The notes under the pieces were generated by a model. The model had not been told where the DNA came from. It did not search any database and worked only from the letters and a program-made list of their open reading frames with translations. The translations under genes and the position numbers were made by a program. Shown piece after piece: positions 11,225-23,009 of a DNA stretch of 64,000 nucleotides. Origin of the DNA: Ophryocystis elektroscirrha (Eukaryota > Apicomplexa > Conoidasida > Neogregarinorida > Ophryocystidae); contig JAQIFP010000042.1 in NCBI GenBank assembly GCA_030141585.1, positions 1-64,000 of the forward strand, written 5' to 3'. The first letter of the stretch is position 1. Each line of letters begins with the position of its first letter.

Positions 11225-14200
11225 GCATATTTTTAAGATTAATCATACTTTATAATCGAGCTTTCTAAAATAATTATTATACAATATAAATATGGATATA
11301 AAAACAACAACTCTAATTTATAGAGTAGTTTTAGTTAATTGCGCTTTCTGAATAATAAAGAAATTTACTCAATTGTTATTAAGTTCATTTTATTACTACA
11401 TTTCATCGAGCTATATTGGATTAAATTTCATTCAATTATTAATTTATTACATGTCATCGGTATGTTTGCTTATATATTAAATTTGAGGTCTACTATAGGG
11501 GTTTTATTATCAAGTTTTAATTAAGCTTTTTTAACACCGGAATATTACTAAATCTGTATATAACACTAAATTGTATAGTATGATAAAACTATTACTATTA
11601 TATAATCGCTAGACACTATATTTATTAGTATATGCATCAATAAATGTATATTTTAGTTTAGTACTATTAGTATGTAATTTATTATTTCTTTTTTCCGTAA
11701 AATTACTTTCCCTGCAGACTTTAGATTTATATGACCAAATTGTTGTCTTGGATAATGGCACCATGGTTTATGCGGGGCAGCCTTCATTAATAGTGCCATA
11801 TTTTGAAGAAGTTAGTCCGTATCGATGCCCGGTTACATGGACAGCCATGGAATTTGTTATGGACGTTTTGAGTAAATCGAACCAAAAAGGAATAAATAAC
11901 AAATCTTTCATAGATTTCCCTGAGTCCAGTTCAAAAAGAAAAAATCGAACAGATTCAAAGAAACTGAAGCTACCCGATTGTATAACTTTGAGTGAAATAT
12001 TTGAGCAAAGTTTAATCTACCAAAATATAAAGTCAAATATTCATGAGCTAAATAGCGCGGGACCAAAGTTAGTAATGAGCCAAGCAACAAGACGACCTTT
12101 TAAATTGATAGATTCACTGAAACGATTTAAAGCTGTCATTCATGTAAAAAAAAACCAATTAAATTTATGTTATAGATAATTTTAAAAGATATTTTTAAAT
12201 AAGACTTTATTTGTGCGCGTACATTTTATTTAATTAGTATGGAAGAATAATTGTGTGCATAAATATTTTTTTATATTCACTAAATAGTTAAATATAAGCA
12301 GATGCGGGTGCACAAAAAAAAATAGACTTATAAATATTCCAAATTTGCATATTAAATGGTTATATACGCAATTTATCCTATACATACTATTTATTTTGAT
12401 TACTTATCTTATAACAAATTTTACAGAGATTATTACTAGTAGCATACAGAAGAGGAGTGATATTGCTATATATCATGTTGTCCCTACTATTTTCTATCAT
12501 ATTATTGATATTATTATCCTGGAAACAAATCCCAAGCTCTTTTGATATAAAAATGTCATTTAGTCGCCTGCAATCTATTTTCGCTTCAATAATACCTCGT
12601 GACATTAAGTTTGATGAAAATAAATTGTTGGGAATTTTACGTGTAATAGATTTGGGACCTAAAGGAGACGGTGTATATTTTGCTGAGTCAGCTTTATTTA
12701 ATCGCAACTTCTGGGATTTGCTAGATAATTTTCAAAAAAGAATACGATTTGCATTTTTGATTCCTTATCAAGGCTATAATTTCAACTTATGGAACAATTT
12801 ATTGGAGGAAACTAGTGACCATAGTTCAGTTATAGAAAATAATAATTTACCTGGAGTTCTAAAATCTTTGGACATTTCGTTTCTATGGAAATTAATTCGT
12901 ATAATTATGCAATACGTCGACATTATTTACTACTTTCTGTTTTCTTTCAACGTAAAACCTCTAAAAAAATGCTTCAAAGAAAACGAATTATGTGATATTC
13001 TCAAATGTTTAAAAAAACAAGATGATTATCTTGTCAAATCTGTTGGAACATTATTTGACTCGTACAATAGTCACAATTTTAACAATTTCAATGAGTATTG
13101 TAGAGTAAAAAATTATAGTCGAGGAAATTTAAATATGTCTGAAACCGACATTTCTAGTTTAAGCTCATTTTTACAGTATACAACCGATTCTTTGACAGAT
13201 TCATCACCGGCAGAAAGTCGTCAATTGAATAATCGCGATTTGTTAATTAATCCTTTTAAAATTAGTAAACTTCAAAATCAAAATGATAAAAATATAAATA
13301 TTTCAAATATTAGTGATGTTTGTAAGCCGCTTGATGAAAATTGTAAAAAAAATATTTCAAAATCTCAGAATTTTATAGATAATGACTTTAATCCAATGAT
13401 TGACCCATTATTGAAAAAAATAAAAAATTTAACTGGGGTTGAAGAAACTGATAGTCTTAGAATGGAAAGATCATCTAGTGATACAAATGACTCGAGTTCT
13501 TACTTTGAAAAAAGGAAAAAAGAGCTAGAATTAATCTTATTGTTAAAAAGTTTTCTTAAAGAAAAGTGGGCAACAAATTTATTTGAACGAGTAATGAGTA
13601 ACAATATAACCAATATTTTGAATTCTATATCTCAAATAGCGTACGATACACATAAATCAGATAATTTTGTATATGCGGTTTCTAGTTACTTTCTACAGCC
13701 ATACGCTTATTTTGTTAAGTTTTCTAAATCTTTTTTGGAATACATTAATTTGGTTAGACATATACAAGTACTTATACAATTTACGGTTATTCTTTTGGGA
13801 TTGTTTCTATACATCTTTTTGTTGGAAGCTGTGCATATGCGCAGTTATAGCAAATATGAAGTACATATGCACTTTTATCCTTTAATTGTACACTATACCG
13901 CATCTTTTATTATAGATACAGTATTACTAGTAGTTCCAGCTACAATAATTGCTTTAACTTCTTATTTTTCGTGTGGTCTATACTTTTTAAAGTCTCATTC
14001 ATTTTATGTGTTTTTATCATATTGGCTTGGATGTTATTTAACAATTTTAGCTTCATCTGGGTTTGGGGTTTTACTTGCAAGTATATCCCCCAATAGTTCC
14101 ATAGCATTTATTTTAGTACCGATTACTTTCGTACCTTTAGCTACAATATCAGGTTTTCCATTACGCACTTTTTTTCCTTTAAACAACCTAATCCAATTAA

Positions 14201-14418
14201 AAGCAATATCATTTTATCATTGGTCTTATAATTACTTGGGAACAGTAATATTTTATAATGTTCCTCAAAAATCCGCACTGGCAACTACAGTGCAAAGGTT
14301 TTTATCAAATGTTAGAGGCATACCATCAACGACATGTATGGCTTTCTTGATTCTTTGCGCTATTGTATATAGGTTACTGGGATATATAATCGAAATGTAT
14401 TTTTATAGTATTATGTAA
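10217..14418 (+). CDS. ABCG-type half transporter with degenerate NBD
   Basis: This is a membrane transporter of the ABCG (White/BCRP) layout, NBD then TMD, typically moving lipids or sterols as a dimer. Exons are 10217-10984, 11718-12143 and 12427-14418 (1061 residues). Walker A is intact (GSVKSGKT, residues 87-94). The other ATPase motifs are eroded: the Q-loop Gln is absent, the signature reads IDHSSK instead of SGGE-like, Walker B reads VIVFDK without the catalytic Glu, and the H-loop His is replaced (CSQSR). The D-loop-like YDSSS remains. The typical post-NBD segment VVLDNGTMVYAGQ follows. TM1 is at about residues 405-430. A hydrophilic, low-complexity segment of about 400 residues separates it from TM2-TM6 (about 846-1061), where the family's SGF region and C-terminal helices are clear. 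The intron 2 donor at 12144 was chosen because it keeps frame; other donors are possible. It may act as a non-hydrolysing half of a heterodimer, which is inference. Confidence 0.85.
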
Positions 14419-14499
14419 TCAATATACATACATACATACATAAATACACTTGTTAAATTATTTTTTATGGTATATATAAAATATGCCGTTTTATTTATA

Positions 14500-16427
14500 T
14501 TAAGTTTTTAAAAAATGAGATAAAGAAACGGAAGGCGTTAAACTTTCTATATAATGCCACCAAGATTTAGGTATATATAATATATCTCCCGCATTTAAAA
14601 GTAAATGATAATGTACATATTTGACATGACTTTTATTTAACCAGTCAATAATTGTATTTTTCATCAAAGAGGAGGTGTTTTTTAAACTCTATTCAAGATT
14701 TCAAATTTACTGTTAATTACTTTATCTTCCACTATAGGCAAAGGAGTTTTTGGTTCGAGTAATTGAACATATTTTTTTCCTGATAGCTGGCAGTATACGT
14801 TACTTGCTAAATCAAAATGATAATTTGTTATTGTCCCCTTTGGGCCTATCCAAAAGACGCGTACAATGTCGCATTCTTCATCTAATAAGAAATTGCAGTA
14901 AGCTTCAACAATGAATGAGTTTTGTTATAATAACGTAAATTGGGAAATACCTATATAATGTATACAGTCAGGAATTGAATAATGAGATTCATACTGAGGG
15001 TAATGATCAAGAAAAGGAAATTGAGCTATATAGCCAATACAAGCTAATAATATATATAGTCTCTATATGGTACCTTTATCTTGACCAAAAAAGTTGTTTA
15101 TGTAATGGTTTATTTGCATGATTTCCTGAGTCCAATTTTCGCTAGTATATGATTCCCCTAATCAATTAGAGATAAATCGAAAAAATTACCAATTTCTACT
15201 GGAACATATCTACGATTTCCACACTAAAATAACCAGTTTATTACTCGTAAGTAATAAGTATCACATTTAATAAATAAGAGTTCATTATTATTAATTTAAA
15301 CTATTTTTTCGTGCAAATAAATGGATTAAAACTTTATCAATTGAGCTAATATATATATTTATATTATATATTGATATTTATTATATAAACTACAATCTTA
15401 ATTATAAGGGATTGTAAAAATCTGATCTATCAAAGTGTGACATATATTAATTCAATAATTATTATTATTATTATTAATATTAATAATATTAATAGTAATA
15501 ATAATTATAGAATTAACAATAATAATAATTATTATAGAAATAATAATAATATTGATAATAAATATATATTAAAATAATAATTATAATATTCACAGTAATA
15601 ATATATTACTTTGAATAGGGCTAAAGGAATATCTTTCCAAAATTGAACACCTTCCCACTGTTTACATGCGTTTCTAAGTAAAGAAGGTTTAGAAAAGTCA
15701 ATAGAGTTGTCCTATATCATATTCATATAGCTTATTTAAATACACACACACACTGAGAGAAGGTATTAGTAAGGGAAATTGATCTTCATCAAAATATGGG
15801 TCCTTATAATCATCATATATTTTGGGTAGTGGCCAATTTAGACTTTTAGAGTAACTCTAATTAATTATGTATATAAATATCTAGATTTACGAGTTTATCA
15901 AGATTAATGGGAAACTCAGGGTTGGATAATAATCCGTGTATCACGTTATTCTCAAATGCAGTATAAATCTCTAAATTACCCCCAATTAAAAGTGCTATTT
16001 AAATATTGATTAAAATTTATGTATCATACCCAAATCACATAACAGATAACAAACATCCCCAGATTCAAAAGAAGAAGAATATTTTTTGAATCTGTTTAAA
16101 GTACCAAAATGTGTTGGAAGTTTGTATAGATCTGCTAAAATGACATACAAGCATACAACTATGCAGTTTAACATATACTCATAGCGATTTTGCAATATCT
16201 CTTCTTCACTGTCTAATTTACAGTGAAGCCTAAGCAATAAAATATATGTGGACATTTGCAAACCTTGTCCAGATTCTATACTCATTTTCGATGTATTCAT
16301 TTATCTTAGAAATATGAAGTAATATTTCTGGCGTTGTTTCAGATAGTTCAGATATTGAATTAGCTTTATTTTCATGATTCAAAATCAAATTGAGTAGAGT
16401 TTTTATTTGTTTTTCAAATTTTTCCAT
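14500..16427 (-). CDS. JMJD5: JmjC-domain dioxygenase, JMJD5/KDM8-like
   Basis: This is a 2-oxoglutarate/Fe(II) oxygenase of the JMJD5 (KDM8) type; the human protein is an arginyl hydroxylase linked to chromatin and translation. Ten exons join in frame: 16427-16264, 16229-16030, 15994-15891, 15856-15752, 15711-15610, 15223-15190, 15157-15074, 15043-14951, 14881-14721 and 14688-14500. They give 411 residues, close to human JMJD5 (about 416). The N-terminal helical part carries the family WxxLH segment. The JmjC part has RRYVPVEIG, then YIAQFPFLDHYP, the Fe ligands His317 and Asp319 in NYHFD, GKKYVQL, and the distal His394 in IPKSWWHY. All three metal ligands are present, so it should be active. 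Introns are 34, 35, 34, 40, 386, 32, 30, 69 and 32 nt. The fourth junction sits in a GT dinucleotide run, so its exact donor is uncertain. The 3' end lies 81 bp from the ABCG 3' end (tail to tail). Confidence 0.9.
15441..15600. repeat. ATT/AAT trinucleotide-rich low-complexity DNA
   Basis: A run of interrupted ATT/AAT units lies inside the 386-nt intron of the JMJD5-like gene, which explains why this one intron is long while its neighbours are 30-40 nt. It is probably slippage-prone and has no coding content. Confidence 0.7.
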
Positions 16428-16519
16428 AAAATCAGGGATACTGCATAAAATTGAAAAAAAAAACAATCTCAGATTGTTTATTCTGATATTGATTAATATT
16501 TAATATTTAATAACTAAGT

Positions 16520-16978
16520 TCAAAAGTACGGATGTATTTCTTTTAAGTTTTTGGTGAATTTAGAGTAAAGCTTATAATGCTCAATAGTGTCAGATGGCGT
16601 AACAACCATAACAACACTGGTAGGTCTTTTCGTTTTACACGCGGCTCCCAATGTTATGCGGTTACCCAGAAAACAATATAAAACATTATGATCTTCACAA
16701 AAGACGGGTATATGTGAGATAACATCGACAGGATACACGTCTATGGCCATAAATACGACACCTGCGGCACCCCGTCTAATCGCCTTTATTACTTCTCCAA
16801 CGCCTCTTAAAACTTGACGGTTTTTTGAATTTACTTTGATACTTTGCTCGTACTCAACCGATTTTTTTAGCAATTTTATACCACGGGTCATCATTTTACC
16901 CGTAAGAGCGGGTTGAGCCATAGGAGAAATAAATTCATATGTTTCTGGAGTCACATTATTTTCAACTTCTACCGACAT
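16520..16978 (-). CDS. NHP2: NHP2, H/ACA snoRNP protein (L7Ae family)
   Basis: NHP2 binds the H/ACA guide RNAs with dyskerin, NOP10 and GAR1 and supports pseudouridylation of rRNA and snRNA in the nucleolus. The 152-residue single-exon ORF starts at an ATG at 16978 and ends in TGA. The L7Ae/NHP2 fold is evident: LTGKMMTRGIKLLKKSV, the conserved RRGAAGVVFMAIDVYPVDVI core, HIPVFCEDHN, and the LGAACKTKRPTSVVMV signature specific to NHP2 rather than SNU13 or ribosomal L7Ae. Length matches the family (about 150). The stop lies 92 bp upstream of the JMJD5-like start codon on the same strand, so the spacing is very tight. It is divergent from VPS13. Confidence 0.95.
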   Translation of the reverse strand: MSVEVENNVTPETYEFISPMAQPALTGKMMTRGIKLLKKSVEYEQSIKVNSKNRQVLRGVGEVIKAIRRGAAGVVFMAIDVYPVDVISHIPVFCEDHNVLYCFLGNRITLGAACKTKRPTSVVMVVTPSDTIEHYKLYSKFTKNLKEIHPYF

Positions 16979-17497
16979 AATTTATTTTGCTATATACGGT
17001 CTGTTACCTGTTGATTATTAAAATATATAAAAATGTATATATAAAGACATTTTTTATAATAGTGCGTGTATAAAATTAAATTTAACTTTGCATACAATAA
17101 TTATTCGAGGATTTAAATGCGGCTTATTAAAAAAATAAATAAAGTTTATATGTATATGGCAAAATCTTATATACTGAGCTACTCATTTACAATATATTTT
17201 GATCATAATAATAATTCTTTACACAGTATATGAATCACTGCTGTTATTGATATACTATATATATAAACTTATTGCATATATTTTTAAGTGTATGAAATAT
17301 TAATAAATTTAATAATAACTCCAAATATGTCGCTTTTTATTGTAATAAAAATTTACATTTAGTGAAGCTAAAATATCTTTAAAATATAAAAAATCGATAT
17401 AAAGAATTAAAAGGAATATTATAAATATTTGCAAAATTTATAATTTACAAATATTAGTCGCTATTTTAGCGAAGTATAATATTAACACATTTAAATA
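16979..17497. promoter_or_regulatory. Divergent NHP2/VPS13 upstream region
   Basis: About 520 bp lies between two divergent start codons, so it should contain both promoters. The sequence is AT-rich throughout with no recognisable motif or gene. Confidence 0.55.
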
Positions 17498-18509
17498 ATG
17501 TGGAAGACTATCATAGAAAAGATATTAACGCGTTATTTAGCAAGTTATGTTGAAGGAATAGAGCGTGAAAAACTGCGCGTTGGTTTATTAAGTGGAAATA
17601 TTGAATTAAACGATTTAATTATAAGGCCAGATGCAGCAGAAAGTTATAACACAGTTTTTTCTGTTCTGTTCGGATGGATAAGCCGTATAGGGATTTCAGT
17701 TTCATGGACCCGCTGGATGTCGCAATCATATGATTTACATGTTACTGTGGAACATATACATCTTATATTGAAACCTAGAAAAGAATCTCATGAAGAAGAC
17801 ATCAGAGAACTTCGAGATAAACTCAGGTCTTCTAAACAAAGAATCATTCTTCGTAAACAAGCCGAATTGCTCGAAACCCTCAGAGAAAAAGATTCTGCTG
17901 AAAGCTTATCAGATAATGTAAGCTTGTGGGGATTCTTAAATAAACACACTTCAGACGTCTTTTATTATGAAAATAGCCACTAAAGTTCTCAAAAATATAG
18001 AAATTGTCTTAAAAAATGTACACGTATTATTTTATAACCCAGAAGAAGAGTTCGCCGTTGGCTGTTTACTCGAAAACGCATCAATATATACGTAATATTT
18101 GTATTTTGTATAATCACACTTTATACCATATATATAGCAACACAGTAACAAATTTTATTATGTTGATAATAGCTTAAGTATTTATAATTATTTAGAGTAA
18201 GTATTACATAAATACAATATTTTACATATTCACGTTTTATAATTTTTGCTGGATATTGAATACTGCCTAGTATGAAAATTATTATTATTAGTGGAAAAAA
18301 ATTACTCATCTATATATATGTATATATATATATATATTAAATACAGATTCTATAATAAGTAATATCAAGCTCAGCATTACTTAATAAAGTGTATATATAG
18401 ATATAGGATATAATTAATAATTCAGTTTCAATTTATGTATAGAAATATTATGTGTGGTATAGTATATAATATTATATACACGTAGATGTATTTTCAATTA
18501 TTAATATTA

Positions 18510-18547
<38 letters not shown>

Positions 18548-20521
18548 TTATAAAATATTTGACGTTAACATCATTTTACTCTTATAATAATACATTTGAC
18601 ACTATTATCGTTAAATTACAAACCTTACAAACTGTTCAGGTGTGATTTGAATGGAAACCCCATTGACCAGCAAGTTCAAGATGATTTGTTAGCAAAAGCA
18701 GTTTTACTCAAAGGACTTGGGTTTTATGGGGGTTTAGGAAAGTTGCCACAGTGGGATTATTTAGAGGAGCAAATTAAACTGGGGGGAACGTCAGCACGAA
18801 TTGCTGCTATTACATATTTGACTAATGTTAGAACATCTTTGTCAGACATAGCAAATGAACCTCCTCCTGACCAACCATCAAATGAGGTATATATATATAG
18901 AGCAATTTATGCATGATTCATATAGTAAATATATTTTTTTTTTTATAAATTATTATTTGTATACTTCAATTTTTTCTAGTATGACATAGAATAATAATTA
19001 AAATTAACATTTTTTGTGCTTTATATACCAAAATAATAATAAAATGTTGTATTAAAATATGTAATTAGTATTTAAATTTATATAACTGTTATTTACCGAT
19101 AGGTTTTTGAATCTTTTTTTCGTTATATCGTATTACCGATGCAATTGACTTGTAGAGTTGTCTATAAAACGAAGCTCAATACAATAAATGTTTTGTAAGA
19201 ATAATACTGTTTCATGTTTTGTTAAAACAGATTAGAGCTTGGTAAAATTTCTGAAGGAATTGTTTTGACTAGAGAGCAATTGAATGTGATTATTACTTTT
19301 TGGAAAAAAGTAATAGAATGAATATAAAAGTTGCTATTAATTAGGCTAATACTTATAAAAACTACTGTAAGGCTTTATTATTGTCTGGCGTTACAACTAT
19401 ACCTTTAAAATCTGAGAAGTTGAATAGTATTGTGCGGCCTCTATACATCCAATTATATACAAGGAAACTTATATGTGATATGAGGGGCAAACCTAGTACA
19501 CTATCGGAGAAAGAACAGAAAACTCTTCAAGATATTGATGACGCTATTAATATAAGATACGTAAGCGTTTTTAAGTATTATTGACGTTAATAATTGTATA
19601 CTATAAGATGCAATTATATACACAGCAAAGTACATATAGTCATACATATTTATACTAACTAACATTATAATTATTGAGTTAGTATTATTTACTTTATATT
19701 TCTACATAGCACGTATCAATTTACTATCTAGTGTATTGAAATAATACAGCTGTTAATAATTGACAAATAATATTTATTTTTATCTAGCTAGCGAAATGGC
19801 GCGCTGCATGCATATTTGATTGTGAAAAAAGACTGGCAACCAGCAAAGTTGTTGTAGCAAACAAGACGGAAAAGCCGGAAAATCAAGGTTGGTGGTCATG
19901 GATAACACAGAGTAGTTTTTCCGACGAAAAAGGGATAAACAATGCGCAAATCGACCATGAAAACGCTTTTTTCACAGACGATGAAGCCAGTTTTATCTCA
20001 TCTAATTTATTCGTAATTTTATTCTTTCTGAACTGTTATACTTTAGAATACTGATGTTGAACCTGAAGTTCTGAAGCCCACTAAATTTCACCTTGAATTT
20101 CAGTTACATGAGTTTGTTTTCGCTCTACAAAATTTAAAAGATGGCGATAACGATTTGAAAAAGTCATTTTTATGTGCAACGTTCGTGGAGTTTAGCGCAT
20201 CTTTGGACCTTCAAACTATTTTCGATAAAAATGATAGAGAAATGTTTGAATGGACATGGAAGTTTATGATAGCTGACATTGACGTTAGGTAATATGCTAC
20301 TTTGAAGTTTACATATAGCTATGAACTTTGTAAATATAATCGTAATTTACACATGAATATTTCACTTTGCATATATTAAGTATATGTTATATTATATTAG
20401 ACCTTAGTAATAAATTTTTTTTGCACGTTTAATGGTATACCGTTATAATATGAATAATAATAGTTGGAATGATATATATGGAATTTTATATAATAATAAA
20501 TATAATAACAGTATATATAAT

Positions 20522-20559
<38 letters not shown>

Positions 20560-20588
20560 TAATAGTAATAAATATAATAATAATAATA

Positions 20589-20636
<48 letters not shown>

Positions 20637-22852
20637 TATATAATAATAGAATATATAATAATATAGATATAATAATAATATAGATGTTATATATATAACA
20701 TAAACATAATGCGTATACAAACTCATTGAGTAATTTTATTTATAAAAAATAAATTGTTTATAATATTAAATAATATTTATTTTTCATATATTCATTGTAT
20801 ACTAGGGTAATTTATTATGTTTCGTTTTTTTTATAGACACCACGGAAAACAGGTTTTGAAGTTTTGGGAGAATACAGAGCTTCATGATTATAGTAAAGAA
20901 AGTTTTGATACAAAACAAGACATGAGGGTAGATGAAAGTGATGAGCAAAAAACAGATGTTCCTTTGACTGAGGAAAGCATTAGAACAAAAATGATGAATA
21001 GAGTTATGGAAATGGAGTTGGACAGCTCAAATAGAGGAGATTATGATTTGATAAAAAATCAGAAAATTGCGTCTATATGGGAATTCTCGAGAACGTTAAA
21101 GCCAGAAGGTATAGTAAGTTACGCATATATACGCAATAAATCTATGGAACTTAATTTGACTGCACAATTATTGAAGGAATTAATGAATTTTTTTATTTTA
21201 AGTGTGCATCAAAAAACAGATCAATATGATACACGTCGATTGTACATAGACTGCAACGATACACAAGAAGAAAGTTTTTTAGTTGCTAATAATATGGAAA
21301 AATTGCGTCTAGCGGCTTTAGAAACGTTACCTGACTTATTTTATTTGGATATAAAATTATCTGCACCTATCATATCCGCTACTACTCCAAATGGTGAGAG
21401 TATAAAGACACATTTTGGGCAGTTAAAGATCTATACAAAAACGCCTTGCAAATATGATTCATTATGTGTATTTTTTGAGTTAACAGACACGCAAGTGCAC
21501 AGTATAACTTGTGACAATAAAATATTGCCTATTTTACGCCCAGTACCAGTAACCGTAGAGCTACATTATAGACCGGCCACACTTCAAATATTACTAAATT
21601 TGATATTTCCAGAGCTTTATATTGAGCTGCATCCCGAAATATTCAAAATATTTCTCAATGTACATTCGGTACTGGCGTATACAATACTGAAAAGTCGTTT
21701 GGAAGCATCATCTCAACAGAATGAAGTATCTGAAATATTTAGCTCCCCATTAAACTCCCAGCCTTTTAATCAAACATATAATAACGAATATCTTATTCAT
21801 TCATCTCCAAATAACGATAATGATTATTTAGAGGACGAATCACTCGACACTTATTACGAAAAATCTGTCTCCAAACAATCTTCCGAAATTTCTTATATAA
21901 ATTATCAAACTATTGCTGAAGCTAACAAAAATACTTCACAGAAAGATATCAAATTTTCTATGTTTTCCATTCAAATTTATTCACTTATTCATCGCACAGG
22001 CTTGATTATGTTCAATAAAAAGAATGAACCTATTTTGCGCATAGGTGTAAGTGTTTAAATGAGCACAGTTTTTACGTCTATTCCCTAATAACTTTAATCA
22101 ACATAAATTTTCCTTATATACGTAAATAAATAATAATAAAAATAATAATAATAGATTTGATCAATATATATACTACGTGTATGCATATTGCCAAATATTA
22201 ATTATTACTTATAAGAACGTTTGCATGAATAGCATAAACCATTACTTTATCTACTATTTATATGCTACGTAAATATTTATACTTTTATTAGTAGCTAATA
22301 TATATAAATAATTATTATTAATATGATTATTATTTTTATTATAATTTTTATTAAAATAAATATAAAGTTTATTTTCTTTCTTTTTTAGGCCATAAACTTA
22401 TTTGTTAAAGGAGACCATAACTCAAATACAGAGACTTTGATGCACTGGAAAATCAATTTGAAGTCTGATGGCATATTTATGACAGATCCATCAACGAAAA
22501 CACCTCTATTTTTGACATGTGATGCTTCCACTAAGCGCAATGATTTCTTCAGAAACGAAATTTATGGTTTATATGAAAGATCTCAGATTACTTCTGACGT
22601 AAAAAATTATTTATATAACTTATGGTTTTCATAGAACCTTACCAGTGATAATTCCCGAAGAAATACAATATCAAACTCTTTTCCATTTACGATTGATTAT
22701 GAAACGTTTCCTCAGCAATCCTTTACGATGATTTTAGATACATGTGAACTTTACTGGCGTAAAGAAAATATATCCAAAATTCTAGAAACTTTTCAAAATA
22801 TAAGGTATTTTATATCATAGCTGATTGCTTCTAATATATATGTATATTTATT

Positions 22853-22893
<41 letters not shown>

Positions 22894-22970
22894 TATAACA
22901 ATCAAAGTTATAATAATAATATTATTAATAATAGTAAAAATGATGATAATATTAATAATAATAAAATATA

Positions 22971-23009
<39 letters not shown>

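Noticed and set aside
11339..11524. Short ORF inside ABCG intron 1
   Set aside because: It has no ATG start and no similarity to the transporter. The flanking exons join in frame without it.
14500..16427. Interpretation of the fragmented JmjC region as a decayed pseudogene
   Set aside because: Every break coincides with a GT..AG segment of 30-69 nt or one 386-nt intron, the joined frame has no stop, and all metal ligands are intact.
20397..20726. Tyr-rich and Asn-rich ORFs on both strands
   Set aside because: They are translations of an AAT trinucleotide microsatellite inside a VPS13 intron.
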